A stretch of DNA of 64,000 nucleotides from Ditylenchus dipsaci (Eukaryota > Nematoda > Chromadorea > Rhabditida > Anguinidae), in contig SADC01001282.1 of assembly GCA_004194705.1 (NCBI GenBank), forward strand, positions 744,001 to 808,000, written 5' to 3'. A program made the translations under genes and the position numbers. How positions within the stretch are numbered: position 1 is the first letter of the stretch; every line of letters begins with the position of its first letter. The notes under the pieces were generated by a model that worked only from the letters and a program-made list of their open reading frames with translations, was not told where the DNA came from and searched no databases. This document shows, piece by piece, positions 22,266 through 33,307 of this stretch.

Positions 22266-24894
22266 TCCCCAGTCATGTATAAATCTCCGGCTCTGGCTCT
22301 TGCTCCGCTCTGGCTGCGAGCAGAAGCAAGAGCCGGAGAAAATTTGGCGCTACTGTAATATACCTGCTACTGTAATATTACAGTAGCTTTTTTTGGGAGG
22401 GGGGGTGGTGTGGTAGTATATGACAGTAGCGTCGAAATTTTTTAAAGTCGAGAGCCCGGAGCGAGAGCCGGAGCAAAATTTTTCAAATGAAGATCTCGGA
22501 GCCAAACAGTGTTTTCATAACTAACACTAACACACACAACCTGACAGTTAGGCTAACACTAACCGTTAGTGTTAGGTGTTAGTTTGACTAACACTTAAAA
22601 AAACAACTAACACTTAAAATAACAGTTAGTGTTAGCGTTAGTGTTAGTCTAACAGTTAGGTTAGTGTTAGATGATCTAACACTGTTAGCTAATAGTTCAA
22701 AATGTTAAAACTTCAAACCCTAAAATTAAAAGTGTCCATAAATGACTTTCGGGTATGCTATAGCGAGTGTATCTTTCATGGTATCTCTTACCAAATGTAC
22801 GCGATCAGTGTGTTATAGCGAGAGTTGACTGTAATTGTTTTGCTACTCACGTACTTCACTGCTTTCATCACAAACGCAGAGACGCATACTTATTTCTTCT
22901 TATACCAAACGCAGACACACAATTAGCCAAGGAATAAAGCACAGAAACGTAAAACACCATTTTATTCGGACAGGGGCAACAACAAAAACATTCTCACTTT
23001 TCTCTACCATTCTCATAACATGATCAGAAAACTAAACATTCCGATTGCAGTGGATGTCCAACTGAGAATTGAGCAGATCCAACTTGGTTCTGTTGCGATG
23101 ACGAGCGGTGGCCAGTCCGGTTTGCGAGAAAATCCGCTCCACAGGCCTTCCTTAATGAGAAAATTAAATTTAGGATATTTTAGATCAGTTGTTTTATTTA
23201 CCGTATCAATCTGGCTTGTCCAATACTTTAGGCTATCAATTTTTTCCTTGCCAAAGGGATTCATGCCGATTACTCGTTTTAGTATTTGTACCACCCATGA
23301 TTTTCCTCTGTTTGGTTCTTTCTGTTTTCGTTGGCTCGCTTGCTTCCTAGCGGATTCTTCCATCAACCGATCAAGTGTAGCATCGAGACAAACGACGGAC
23401 GCCGGTTCTTCCATGACTTCCGGTTGCTCGAATCTTATCTGAAAAATGTTTGCAAGGTTGATTGAATAGGCAATAAGATTAATAACAAGTTTGAAATTGA
23501 GTTGACAGCAACATTGAAGTCTTCTTCGAACAATTGCCAAGCTGTATTTGGGTCGAATACTGCATCCATCAAGAAGAGAGGATCAAAATCGAGCGAATCG
23601 GGATTCATAAAGAATTCAAAGCGCTTATCCATAATTTCCTCCAATTTGTCAGCAATGGCGGGAGAAGAAGAGTTTTCCTGAAGCGTAAGAATGAAAAGAA
23701 TGTTAAGTGCTCATAAAATTTACTTTGAATCGAACGAGTGAATCGTATATGATCTTCAAATACCCGTAACATAGCGAGATGGACACACTTTTCTCGGTTT
23801 GCACCCTGCGAAGGACACCCACAAAAATTTTCATCAGACTATGAACCTGGCGCAAGAACTAACGCCAAGGTAATTGAAAAAAATCAGCAAACAGATTTTA
23901 ATACAAACCTCGACTTCGATTGATGTCGGTGGATTTATATTTCTTAACTTTGCGATTGCCCTCACATCTTCTTCGAGCTGCAAATAACGCTAAATTCCCA
24001 GAATTTGGTACGACCATCGAGTGTTCGAAACCAAGATCAACGCTTTTCCTGTGGCTTCATCAAGCTCCTGAAGCATCCAGAGCGTGACCTATAGAACGAC
24101 GTGGGCAACAAATGACCCGTATAGCAAGAGGCGACTTTCTAAATGCACGAACCACATCCATCATTTTTAAATACGCCGAACTTGGCAGGACAGACATTCG
24201 CAACTCATCGACGAAGGCTAACTGCAGACTATGAGCTAAGCACTTCACTCGTGAAGGAAAAGCGGAGCTGAAAGGGGAACAAACATTGACGATTACAATA
24301 GTCACAACAACTGACCAAATAATTACATCAACCTCCGGAATATTTTCTGTCGTATTTTCGTCATCAATCCCATCGACGAATTCGCAGTCCTCATCCTCAT
24401 CCAAGAATTGCAAACCGTCAACTAAATCCACATTGAACTCATAAATAGGAAACTCATATATCATGACTACCTTCAAAGACATCTTTGAACGCTTTTTCCA
24501 TGTTGCTGGCCCCATCGATCACCATGTTGAATAGCTTATCGACCGATAGACCATAATCCGAAAGCATCTTTTGTGTTTCCCGCCGTATGAGACTGCCAGT
24601 GTGGGATCCTCTGATTTCGCTAAGACCAAGGAATATTCGCTGCAGTGTTCCATTCCTGTCACAGTAGTGAAGCGTGTAACCTAAACAATATAAAAGAAAA
24701 TAGCTAGACAACATAACAATATATACCATACCCAAATAGGAATGTTTCATTCCAGCCTCCGTCCAGATGTCGGTCGTCGTAGAGGCACTTTGAGGCATCT
24801 CCCTGATATGACTTTTCACTAAAGCTTTTATTGCTTCATACTGTCCGGACGGTATCTTCTTCAGTGTTGCGAAACTGCTCGGGCTAAAGTGCAT

Positions 24895-25611
24895 TATACC
24901 GCGTAGCCCAAAACTGGCTTAAAGCGTGTTTTTTTGATGTGTGAGCAATTAAAACATACTTAAAACGTGTTTTTAGAGTGCGGAAGGCCATTTTTGGAAA
25001 AAAATTTTGACCAAAATTTGACTTTTTGCCTTGGGGACCAAGGTAAACCACCTGGAGAGGTTATTTAAGAATCAAATTCAGAACCATTACAGCTAAAACC
25101 AACATTTAACTTTAGCCTGAGTAGGAGCCACTCCTCAAAAGAAGAAGATCTTGAACATAGTTTTCCTCGCAGGGACCTACCGCATAAAAAACTCTGGCAT
25201 GCACATTGTTTTTATGCATCCAGAGTTTTTTCGAGTGTTTGGTCTCTAAGGTATGTGTGTGTGCGCATCTCAACTCCAAGCCCACAAGCCCCCTACGCCC
25301 CTCCGGGGGCGTAGGGGCTTGGGAGTTAGAGATGCGCACACACACATACCTTGGAGATGAATCCGAGCAACGCTCTCGATCAAAAAATGCGTCTAGAGAC
25401 TCTTTTTGCCCAGTCTCAGTAAGAAAAACGAGGTAAAAAATCCCTCTCCAGGTGGTTTACCTTGGTCTCCCAAGGCAAAAAGTCAAATTTTGGTCAAAAT
25501 TTTTTTTTCCAAAAATGGCCTTCCGCACTCTAAAAACACGTTTTAAGTATGTTTTAATTGCTCACACATCAAAAAAACACGCTTTAAGCCAGTTTTGGGC
25601 TACGCGGTATA
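24895..25611. mobile_element. Long-armed foldback element inside the hAT-1 transposase
   Basis: Arms of about 165 bp start TATACCGCGTAGCCCAAAAC on both sides when inverted, flanked by GTGCAT and GTGCAC. The centre holds stem-loop module copy 2 and the perfect-looking palindrome CCCCTACGCCC/GGGCGTAGGGG. Confidence 0.85.
25150..25350. repeat. Stem-loop repeat module, copy 2
   Basis: Same module as 10640-10795: TTGAACATAGTTTT, CCGCATAAAAAACTCTGGC, TTATGCATCCAGAG, TCTAAGGTATGTG, TGTGCGCATCTCAACTCC. Here it is followed by an inverted half of itself (GAGATGCGCACAC, CATACCTTGGAGA). Confidence 0.7.
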
Positions 25612-26921
25612 GTGCACTCCTGCCCTGCTCGGCAACTAAAACCAGTCATAGGTGAACACAGGCTAAAATTTTGACCCGTAAATTTACCTCAACGCTTGGA
25701 TTCAATTCATGCACGAATTTGCGCATGACAGGATTCAGAAAAAGATTTATTGGCACTGAAGGAGTCGACAAAACATCGACGAGAGCGGTTTGAATTTTTC
25801 GATACCTGAAAAATGATGTAACCCAAACAACGTCGAGAGCATAAATAACGCTTCACTAACTTGTTAGATGGATCCTTCGTTGCTGGATCAACTCTTCCGA
25901 AGATCTTCTTCCGCTTTTGCTCTTTGTCTTTGTGAACTTGCTGCCAATGTCTGTCGAGAACGTTCTTGTACGCTGACAATTGCTGTAATGAACAAATAAA
26001 CACGGCAAATACAGCTGGAAGACATTAAGCAACGACTAAAATACCTGTCTGCACTCTTTGCATTTCATCGTTTTGTTTGCATGACTATCTTCTTCTTCGA
26101 TGAAGTTATCCCATATTGCGCTTCGGCGCCGCTTTCTTGTTTCTTCGGAAGCTTGAGATGGCGATTCAAAAGTCGACAAAGACATATCTAAAATTGAAAT
26201 ACAATGTAAGCTGTTAAAAGAAAAAAAAAAAAAAAAGATTACAAAAAAATTAAACTAGCAGCAAGCTCGCACCAATCTTACACTAACCAAACACTAACCT
26301 AACAGTTAGACTAATACTAACACTCACACTAACTGTTAGTGTTAGGTGTTAGTGTTAGTTTCAAGGGTTAGTGTTATTGTTAGTTAGATAGTTAGTGTTA
26401 GGTGTAAGTGTTAGTTATGAAAACACTGGAGCCAAATACGGAGCAGATTTGTTCAAATGAAAAGCTCGGAGTCAGATTCAGAGCGAATTTAAGAGCAAAT
26501 TATTGCAAATTGAGAGCCCGGAGCAAGAACCGGAGCAAATTTTTTAATGTCGAAAGCTTGGAGCAAGAGCAGGAGCGAATTTTTCAAAGTCGAGAGCCCG
26601 GAGCAAGAGCGAAAAATCTCGAAAATACATCACTGGTTGTCACTTGAATTGGTCGATGACCTTGGAGAACCAGATTTCTCCACCAGTATTAAATTCGGCA
26701 TTAAAGCCCATACCAGTCTTTCTACCTCTGGTGATTATCATCATAGTGATCATGAAGAGTCTGTAGAACATTTTTGCTTTTGATACTTGAGTCATAATGA
26801 CCGTTCACTAAATGTTACACGCTTAAGTATGCAAAAACTATCTTTGGTGCATTTTTTTGTCGGCTACTGTAGCACCCGTGTGAATTAGAACTCGGTCCTG
26901 AGCAGTGTGCTAAATTGATTA

Positions 26922-27076
26922 CCGTATTTCCTCTAATAAGGCGCCCGCTCTAATAAGGCGGCCCCCTCTTTTTTTTTACTAAAATTTCAGAGTTAAGGCC
27001 ATTTTCGATTGACAATTTTCAGATTTTTGGGGGTTTGAAAAATAAGGCGGCCGGCCGCCTTTTTAGAGAAATACGG
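26922..27076. mobile_element. CCGTATTTCC-type MITE with GGCG words
   Basis: Ends CCGTATTTCCTCTAATAAGG and, inverted, CCGTATTTCTCTAAAAAGGC, TA flanks. Private word AATAAGGCGGCC. Confidence 0.85.
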
Positions 27077-27108
27077 TATTTGCTTTTTACAGCACCGGCA
27101 ACCAGATA

Positions 27109-28642
27109 CAGTCAAAACTCCCATTAACATACACCCTTGGGACCGGGACTTCCCGTATGTTAATGAGAGGTGTATGTTAATGGGGAGTATGTTAATGAGA
27201 GAGCCAGATTCCATAATTTAGCTCAGCGTATGTTAATAGGAGAGTCCGTTTAATTTTAAGGCCACATTTCGGAACACACCATACAGTCAATTACGGAACA
27301 CACTTCTCAGTCGATTTCGAAGCACGCCCCTCAGTTAAAGGAGCATGCTTTCCTGTTGATAAGTCAATTGTTGAAATTTGAATTCCCCGGGACAAAATCC
27401 TACACTATGGTTTTGGCACGAATTGTTTTTCGAATGCAAGCATTTTTTATTTCAAATATTCTTTTTGAATACTTTAATTACGTCAAACCCAGCAATTATG
27501 GGCACAGCAAAAAGTATGAGTACTCACTGAACCTGTAGCTTTTAGCCGGATCGGATCCCGAGGTTGAGCATGAGTCAGACCTCTTCGTAGTGTCATGGAC
27601 TTCGAGTTTTGGATTGCTGAGCCTTTGGCCGGTCTTACAAATTTTTTCGGTCTGATCAGTAGGTAAGCCTTTCGTTTGACTTTAGAATTATTTTGGTCTA
27701 ATTAGTGGGTAAGATCAATTTAAACGGACACAGATTTAGATAGAGATTTTGGTATTAATGCCTTAATGGGCAGAATTTTCTAAAACTCTCGCCTTAGCAT
27801 TGACAAATCGTTACACTGTCGAAATCACCAACTTCCATAAAAAATACCGAGAAAATTCAATAAGTCTTGGTATGAACAGTGGTTATTATTTTTCTCCGGC
27901 ATTTGTGTTTTACATAGTGAACACTCCCCACAGATTGAAGGCCTAGCCAAAGGCTCAGCAAATCCACAACTCGACGTCCATGACACTCCGAAGAGGTCTG
28001 ACTCATGCTCAACCTCGGGATCTGATCCGACTAATAGCTAAAGGTTCAGTGAGTACTCATACTTTTTGCTGTGCCCATAATTGCTGGGTTTGACGTAATT
28101 AAAGTATTCAAAAGAATATTTGAAATAAAAAATGCTTGCATTCGAAAAACAATTCGTGCCAAAACCATAGTGTAGGATTTTGTCCCGGGGAATTCAAATT
28201 TCAACAATTGACTTATCAACAGGAAAGCATGCTTCTTTAAAGCAGCTTGGGAAACTAAGGCAATTTTTACATATCAGATTTAGAACAGCTTGGGGACCAA
28301 GGCAAAATTTTTTTTATAAAAATTAAAAAAGTTTGCCTTGATCCCCTAAGCTTTTTCGAAATTTTCATAAAAAATGAGATTTGTAAAATTGTTTTTGTAG
28401 AAACAGGGTTTAATTCGAAAAATTCGAAAAACGGATCGACTGTATGTTAATGAGAGAGCCAATTGTTAGAACGGGACCGAGTCTGGCCGTATGTTAATGA
28501 GAGGTGTATGTTAATGGGAGTGTATGTTAATGGGGAGGTAATTTTGCCTCATCTTCGAAGAAACCAACCAAAGCTTAGCTAGCCGTATGTTAATGGGAGA
28601 GCGTATGTTAATTGGGGAGTATGTTAATGGGAGTTTCAACTG
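27109..28642. mobile_element. pogo/Tigger-like element with a foldback element inside
   Basis: Ends CAGTCAAAACTCCCATTAAC and, inverted, CAGTTGAAACTCCCATTAAC, TA flanks. GTATGTTAATGGGAG and GAGAGGTGTATGTTAATGGG words repeat near both ends; a CTTGGGACCGGGAC block is present. Enlarged by the element at 27339-28236. Confidence 0.85.
27339..28236. mobile_element. Foldback element with about 290-bp arms, TTAA flanks
   Basis: Arms begin AAGGAGCATGCTTTCCTGTT and, inverted, AGAAGCATGCTTTCCTGTTG, flanked by TTAA on both sides (27335-27338, 28237-28240), the target used by piggyBac-type elements. Arms are nearly identical through ATCCGGC/GCCGGATCGG and end near 27625/27935. No transposase in the 300-bp centre. 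Confidence 0.8.
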
Positions 28643-28649
28643 TAATTGC

Positions 28650-29044
28650 TCACCCCTAAATCCCTCCAAAAGTCATTTTGCCTAAACTGTTTTAAAACTT
28701 TACGGTGTTTTATAACAAAAAAAAATTAGAAGGAGGGCAGCCTATATCCCACCACCCCTTAGCACCACCCCTTCCCCGCTAAAATTATCGGCAGCGGTGC
28801 CACGCCGGGCATAAAACCGTAAACAGACTCTTTAACACTCTAAAACAGGTTCATATATCAAATCTGTTAGCACTGCTTGTAGCAGAAATATTTTCTCACG
28901 AAGTGTTATATTCGTATGTCAACTTCGAGAACAAATTATATGGCTGCTGGTGACGAAAAAAACCGCAAAAACATCGATTACCGTATTTTCTGTATTAATT
29001 AGCCATTCTCTAATGATTAGCCGCCCTGAACAGCTTTTTTCCAG
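28650..29044. other. Upstream region of MICU1
   Basis: The first MICU1 exon should lie here or further left but was not firmly found. ATG at 28941 opens MAAGDEKNRKNIDYR before a stop, which does not match a mitochondrial presequence. A one-sided CCGTATTTTC MITE end (28983-29030) lies directly upstream of the exon 2 acceptor, leaving little intron sequence of its own. Confidence 0.4.
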
Positions 29045-32000
29045 GTTAACTCATCAGGCAAGACATATTGTGGAAAAATTTAAAGCAGAAGCCGCCACAT
29101 TAGACAAAGAGCCAGGTGGCAATGACACACCTAATTTATCTAAGGATGGATCGTCTGATTCAGACTGTGAGATTATAAGTGTGGAGGAGGTGGTCAAGAA
29201 AAAAAAGAAGAAAATTGGGTTTCGGGAGCGGAGGATAATTGAGTATGAAAACCGAATAAGAGCTGTATGTTTTTTGGCTAGCGGGGGATTCATTATCATT
29301 ATTTTTGCAGTATTCTTCACCAGACAAGTAAAGGTTTTGTAATCTTTCATTGGTAGCCTTTGCAATATTAAATAATTTTCAGAATATTCCGTTATTTTGC
29401 CACACTCAAGGCAATTTTTTATATAATAATTTGACCAAGTTGAAATTTTTCATAGGTCAACTATGATGATGGCACGATTGATATTTTTATGACACCAACA
29501 GATTTTGTCAGGTCTTTGACACCCGGTGTAATGCAACCTCGCCATTATGGACTGGACAAATTCAAGGTAGATGGTTAGGTATGCTCACTTACAGTCTAGT
29601 GCTGATAAACCGACACTTCGGGAGAAATTTGGTTGGTCAGCAAAGGCTAGTCCTTGTCAAGTTATGCACAAAATAAACTGCCATTAATGGCTCATTTATA
29701 AACGTTGTCGTCGTCGTTGTCGTTGGAAAAAATGTTTTATAAAGGCACTTTTGCGCCAACGACAACGACAACGTTTATAAATGAGCCATAAACAATCCTG
29801 TTCAAGGGTGGTGGTATATTATAGGACTCGAATGTAATTGATCAAAACTTGTTCCTGACATAAAATATCAATAAATATTAAGTTGCTTTTCAGAACTTCA
29901 ATCCCAATGAGGTAAATTTCAACCAAAATCGCGAATGTATTGATTATTCATTTGTTTAGACAAAGATTCACTACACAGGGAAGGATGAGAGCATCTTTTA
30001 CTGGATGGGTTCTCAAGGTCTTATCAACTACAGTGACTACCTATTCCTCATGACTTTACTTTCCAGTGAGTTTTGTGACTCGTGACTTCTTTGCAGTCAC
30101 AATAAATTAAATAATTCTAATGGCTCATTTATAAACGTTGTCGCTGGAAAAAATGTTTTATAAAGGCACTTTTGCGCCAACGACGACGACAACGACAACG
30201 ACGACCTATTTATAAAAAATCCAACGACAACGCCAACGACAACGAAAATTTTTCTTCCAAATTAGACAAATTTTGCATTTTAAGTCAGAATTTTAAGGAT
30301 TAACTATATTATCCACACGTTTTCCTTGAAATCTCGTCTGAAAATGCGAAATTTGTCCAGTTTTGAATGAAAAATTTCGTTGTCCTTGGCATTGTCGTTG
30401 GCATTGTCGTTGGATTTTTATAAATAGGTCGTCGTTGTCGTTGTCGTCGTCGTTGGCGAAAAAAAAGGGTTTTATAAAAAAATATTCCAACGACAACGAC
30501 GACGACAACGACAACGTTTATAAATGAGCCATAAGAAATGGTTTACATCTGTTACATTTCAGCACCATCAAGCGAATTCCGCCTAGCTTTCTTTGTATTT
30601 GATGAAAACGGGATGGAGAACTTGACAGCACAGAATTTGAGAAGGTTCAAGAGCTGGTGCTCAGGCAGTCTAATGTGGGTCAACGCCATAGAGATCACGT
30701 TACAGGTTTTTAGTTGTTCGTGATACAGTTAAGTCTCGATATAAGAAACATAGATTTATTTCGTGTGCGGAAAAGACAAAAAATGGTCACGAAACACCCT
30801 CGGTATTAGACAATTGATGGCCGGTTCCGAGAAACGGTCTTACAGGGTTATCGAGAAATTCTCTGGTTTTGAAATATTTACATCTTTTCTCTAGGACAGG
30901 GATGGAATGAAATTTTTTAGAAAAAAGTACATTTGACCAAAATAAGTGAAATTTGGTCATTTTTCGTCAAAAAGTGCCATTTTATCCAGTACTTATTGCC
31001 TTTTGAAACGAAAAAAAATTTTTTTGACGCAAAACTTCAAAAATAAAAAAGAATGGGGTCCAAAAAAAGTACAAATCTTGTATGATTCTCATCCCTGCTC
31101 TAGGACGAATTTAAAATTCTGCAACCACCCATTGGTTTTCTCGCTGACAATACTTTTTTTGATCAATAATATCAGAAAAACAATTTTAGCTTGGTCCCTG
31201 GGGTTTTGGCCCTTTCCCATCCAGACTCTACCAGAGACTTTCACACCAGACAAATATTGCAGTTTAAAAAAGCCGATTGGTGTTTACAGAATCTCAAAAT
31301 TCGTCTTACCAGGAAACCCCAAGGAATTTTTTTAAAGACTTCACTGAGAGATTTTTTTGAAAGTCCTTGTAGAGCATCCCTAAATTGTATTATAAAGTGG
31401 TGCTGATATGTCCAGATCTTTTGCAAAACTGCGGCGAGTGGGCCACTAGAATTTGCCCGTCACGGCTTTTCAAAGTGTGGATTGTGGCGGGAATTCAAAT
31501 AGTTTCTGTTTTTTTTCTATTCGAGTTCTTGCCATAATCCACATTTTGAAAAGTCATGGCGGGCTTTTAAAGTACTAGTTACTATAAGTATAATATGCAT
31601 AGAAAATACCCCATACATACACCTGCAAGATTATTTAAAAAAAACTCTCAGTGACAGGGTGGCCAGATGTCCTGCTTTAGCAGGAATTTCCTGCTTTTTG
31701 GTTTTGAAATCTGCTTTGTGACAGTGAAAAAGCAGGAATTTTATAGGAATTTTATGTTCATACCTGCTTTTTGCAGATTTTTTGTTTCAAAATCCTGCTT
31801 TTCGACATCAAAATCCTGCTTTGAAGATTTTGCATCTGGCCACCCTGCTCAGTGAAGTATTTAAAAAAAACTATACTTGAGATTCCCTGGTTAGAATAAC
31901 AAGTTGTGAGCATTTTAAAACCACGAATTTCTTAATGCGCTAATACCCGAGGCTTAACTGTAACTAAAGTCCTTCTATCATGCATGCAAATGTTTCATTA

Positions 32001-33307
32001 GGCGCTGGAACTTTCCGCAAATCCAAAACTTCCGTGATTACCAATTACTTTTTGGTGCTGATGGAAAGGAAAAGCTGAATATTGAGAAATTTCTCAAGTT
32101 CCAACAAGGTAATTAGTTAGAATTTTACTTTAAATCGTATTTCATTTTCTCAGATCTGCATCGGGATATCTTGAAGATTGAGTTTGATAGACGGGATCCA
32201 GAATCTAACCCAGTGGGTATTATCTCTGAAATATCCTTTGCAGAGCTATTACTCCTGCATGCCAACCTGACTACCAAAAAGCAGAAGAAGATGATGAAGA
32301 GGGTTAGAAGAAGGTACAAGCACATGCCCGACAAAAAGGTTGGCTAACTTTTTTATACAAATTTGGCTAATTTAATACTTTCAGGGATATCCTTCCACGA
32401 GACCAACGACTTCTTCGCGTTTTTGTATCACATCGACAAAGTTGACATGGTAGGGAAATAGAAAAAATCAGCATTTTTTTAAAGTCGGTTAACCGACGTC
32501 CGCCGTGAATCCTTTAAAAATTTGGAATTGGGCTTTTTTTAACAATTGGGCTTCACCTTTAGATTCAACAATTGTAAAATTTCACTGCTGCTCTGACTAG
32601 AGCTGAAGACTTGCCGATAACTGCTCTCATTGTTTTAATTCAGGCTCTTCACTTTTACAAACTTGCCGGCAAGCCTCTAACTGAAGACATGATCAAAAAA
32701 TTGGCTAGGTTTTTGGCTTTTGTACATCAGTCATGTAAGACCTACGAAAAATAATTTCTAGGAAAATAACCGGCGTGCAACTTTCGAATACGGTTGTGGA
32801 CATTTTGATAGCTCTGTTTGACGAAAATGGGGTAGGATGATGTGTGAAATCATTTAATTTTATAAATTTGTTTATTTGAGGACGGCCAGCTGTCTCAGAA
32901 AGAGTTTATAACTATCATGAAAAAGAGGATGCAGCGAGGCTTAGAAAGGCCCAAAGACACGGGTTTGTGTTTTTGCAGTTAAAAGGGCATACCAGCGAGT
33001 TTCAAAAAGTTAAGGTGGGGACCAGCAATTTTTTGAATCATCATATTTTTGATTTGTTTAGCGTCAAATCTGATATAGACGACCTCGTATTACTTTTAAA
33101 AACTAAGCAGAAAACTTTAGAAAATCTAGATTAGAACGCGAGAAAGAAAAGAACCACTGGTCCCCGCCTTTTCTCCGTGTAACGCGCTGGTATGCTTTTA
33201 AAAAAAATTCTCAAATAAAACGACAGCTATTTACAGGGCTGATTCGAACACTAGATGCATTTTATGAATGTGGAAAAAAGCAACTTTTTGGACTAGCTTA
33301 TTCTTAG
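29045..33307 (+). CDS. MICU1: Mitochondrial calcium uptake protein 1 (EF-hand gatekeeper)
   Basis: MICU1 binds the uniporter pore at the inner mitochondrial membrane and gates it by Ca2+. Exons: 29045-29264, 29311-29327, 29383-29410, 29456-29566, 29894-29911, 29960-30065, 30563-30705, 32002-32108, 32154-32338, 32385-32449, 32644-32708, 32762-32831, 32881-32962, 33237-33307. Landmarks: [20 protein letters not shown] (poly-basic region and MICU1 signature), [31 protein letters not shown], first EF loop, [39 protein letters not shown], second EF loop [26 protein letters not shown], and [14 protein letters not shown]. One-base losses at homopolymers near 30612 (inside EF loop 1), 32053 and 32385 break the frame. 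Exons of 17 and 18 bp and one GC-AG intron (29411). The first exon is missing. Confidence 0.93.
29688..29788. mobile_element. GTCGTTGTCG palindromic MITE, TAA duplication
   Basis: Ends TGGCTCATTTATAAACGTTG on both sides when inverted, flanked by TAA. The TWA-type 3-bp duplication suggests a PIF/Harbinger origin. Lies in a MICU1 intron. Confidence 0.8.
30121..30531. mobile_element. Larger GTCGTTGTCG MITE, TAA duplication
   Basis: Same ends and TAA flanks as 29688-29788. Contains arrays of CAACGACAACGA and the inverted TCGTTGTCGTCG, plus nested copies of CCTATTTATAAA. In the next-but-one MICU1 intron. Confidence 0.8.
30897..31097. mobile_element. hAT-type MITE, CAGGGATGG ends
   Basis: Ends CAGGGATGGAATGA and, inverted, CAGGGATGAGAATC; perfect 8-bp duplication CTCTAGGA (30889-30896, 31098-31105). 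Interior matches 59359-59568 and 57252-57437 (TTTTATCCAGT, AAAACTTCAAA). Confidence 0.9.
31655..31847. mobile_element. hAT-type MITE, CAGGGTGGCC ends
   Basis: Ends CAGGGTGGCCAGATG and, inverted, CAGGGTGGCCAGATGC; perfect 8-bp duplication CTCAGTGA. Interior is a run of CCTGCTTTT words. Confidence 0.9.
32982..33198. mobile_element. MITE in the last MICU1 intron, sister of 49757-49993
   Basis: Ends AAAGGGCATACCAGCG and, inverted, AAAGCATACCAGCGCG, TA flanks. Interior shares GCGTCAAATCTGATA, TTTTAAAAACTA, CAGAAAACTT and GAGAAAGAAAAGAAC with 49757-49993. Confidence 0.8.

Larger units (their letters stand above)
23030..26185 (-). pseudogene. BED-finger hAT transposase interrupted by a MITE
   Basis: Minus strand from ATG at 26185. 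BED zinc finger: SAIWDNFIEEE, KCKECRQ, then HWQQVH across a short intron. Catalytic part: STTTDIWTEAGMKHSYLGMV, GYTLHYCDRNGTLQRIFLG, VIDGASNMEKAF, KCLAHSLQLAF. Dimerisation end: KYWTSQIDT near 23220 and VERIFSQTGLATARHRNRT, LLNSQLDIHCN, stop near 23030. The C-terminal exons need a frame change near 23120-23160. A 717-bp foldback element splits the gene after the BED part. Cannot tell whether it is still spliced. Confidence 0.85.
22507..26428. mobile_element. hAT-1: hAT transposon with TTAGTGTTAG arrays
   Basis: Ends CAGTGTTTTCATAACTAACA and, inverted, CAGTGTTTTCATAACTAACA, with a perfect 8-bp duplication GAGCCAAA (22499-22506, 26429-26436). Both arms carry AACACTAAC/GTTAGTGTT arrays. The interior encodes a BED-finger hAT transposase, itself hit by a MITE at 24895-25611. 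Confidence 0.93.
22270..26635. mobile_element. Outer hAT-like element with GGAGC arrays
   Basis: Ends CAGTCATGTAT and, inverted, CAGTGATGTAT. Flanks GTTGTCCC (22262-22269) and GTTGTCAC (26636-26643) match at 7 of 8, the hAT duplication length. Arms carry repeats of GAGCCCGGAGCAAGAGC in inverted orientation. hAT-1 and a small GGCGCTAC element (22346-22437) are nested inside. No own transposase seen. Confidence 0.7.
30726..31960. mobile_element. Tigger-like element in MICU1 intron, with hAT MITEs nested
   Basis: Ends CAGTTAAGTCTCGATATAAG and, inverted, CAGTTAAGCCTCGGGTATTA, TA flanks. Holds two hAT-type MITEs with perfect 8-bp duplications (30897-31097 and 31655-31847). Confidence 0.7.

Noticed and set aside
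25112..25436. Overlapping frames on both strands around 25.1-25.4 kb
   Set aside because: They lie in a palindrome with the stem-loop module; similar frames at 10.7 and 45.3 kb arise from the same repeat.
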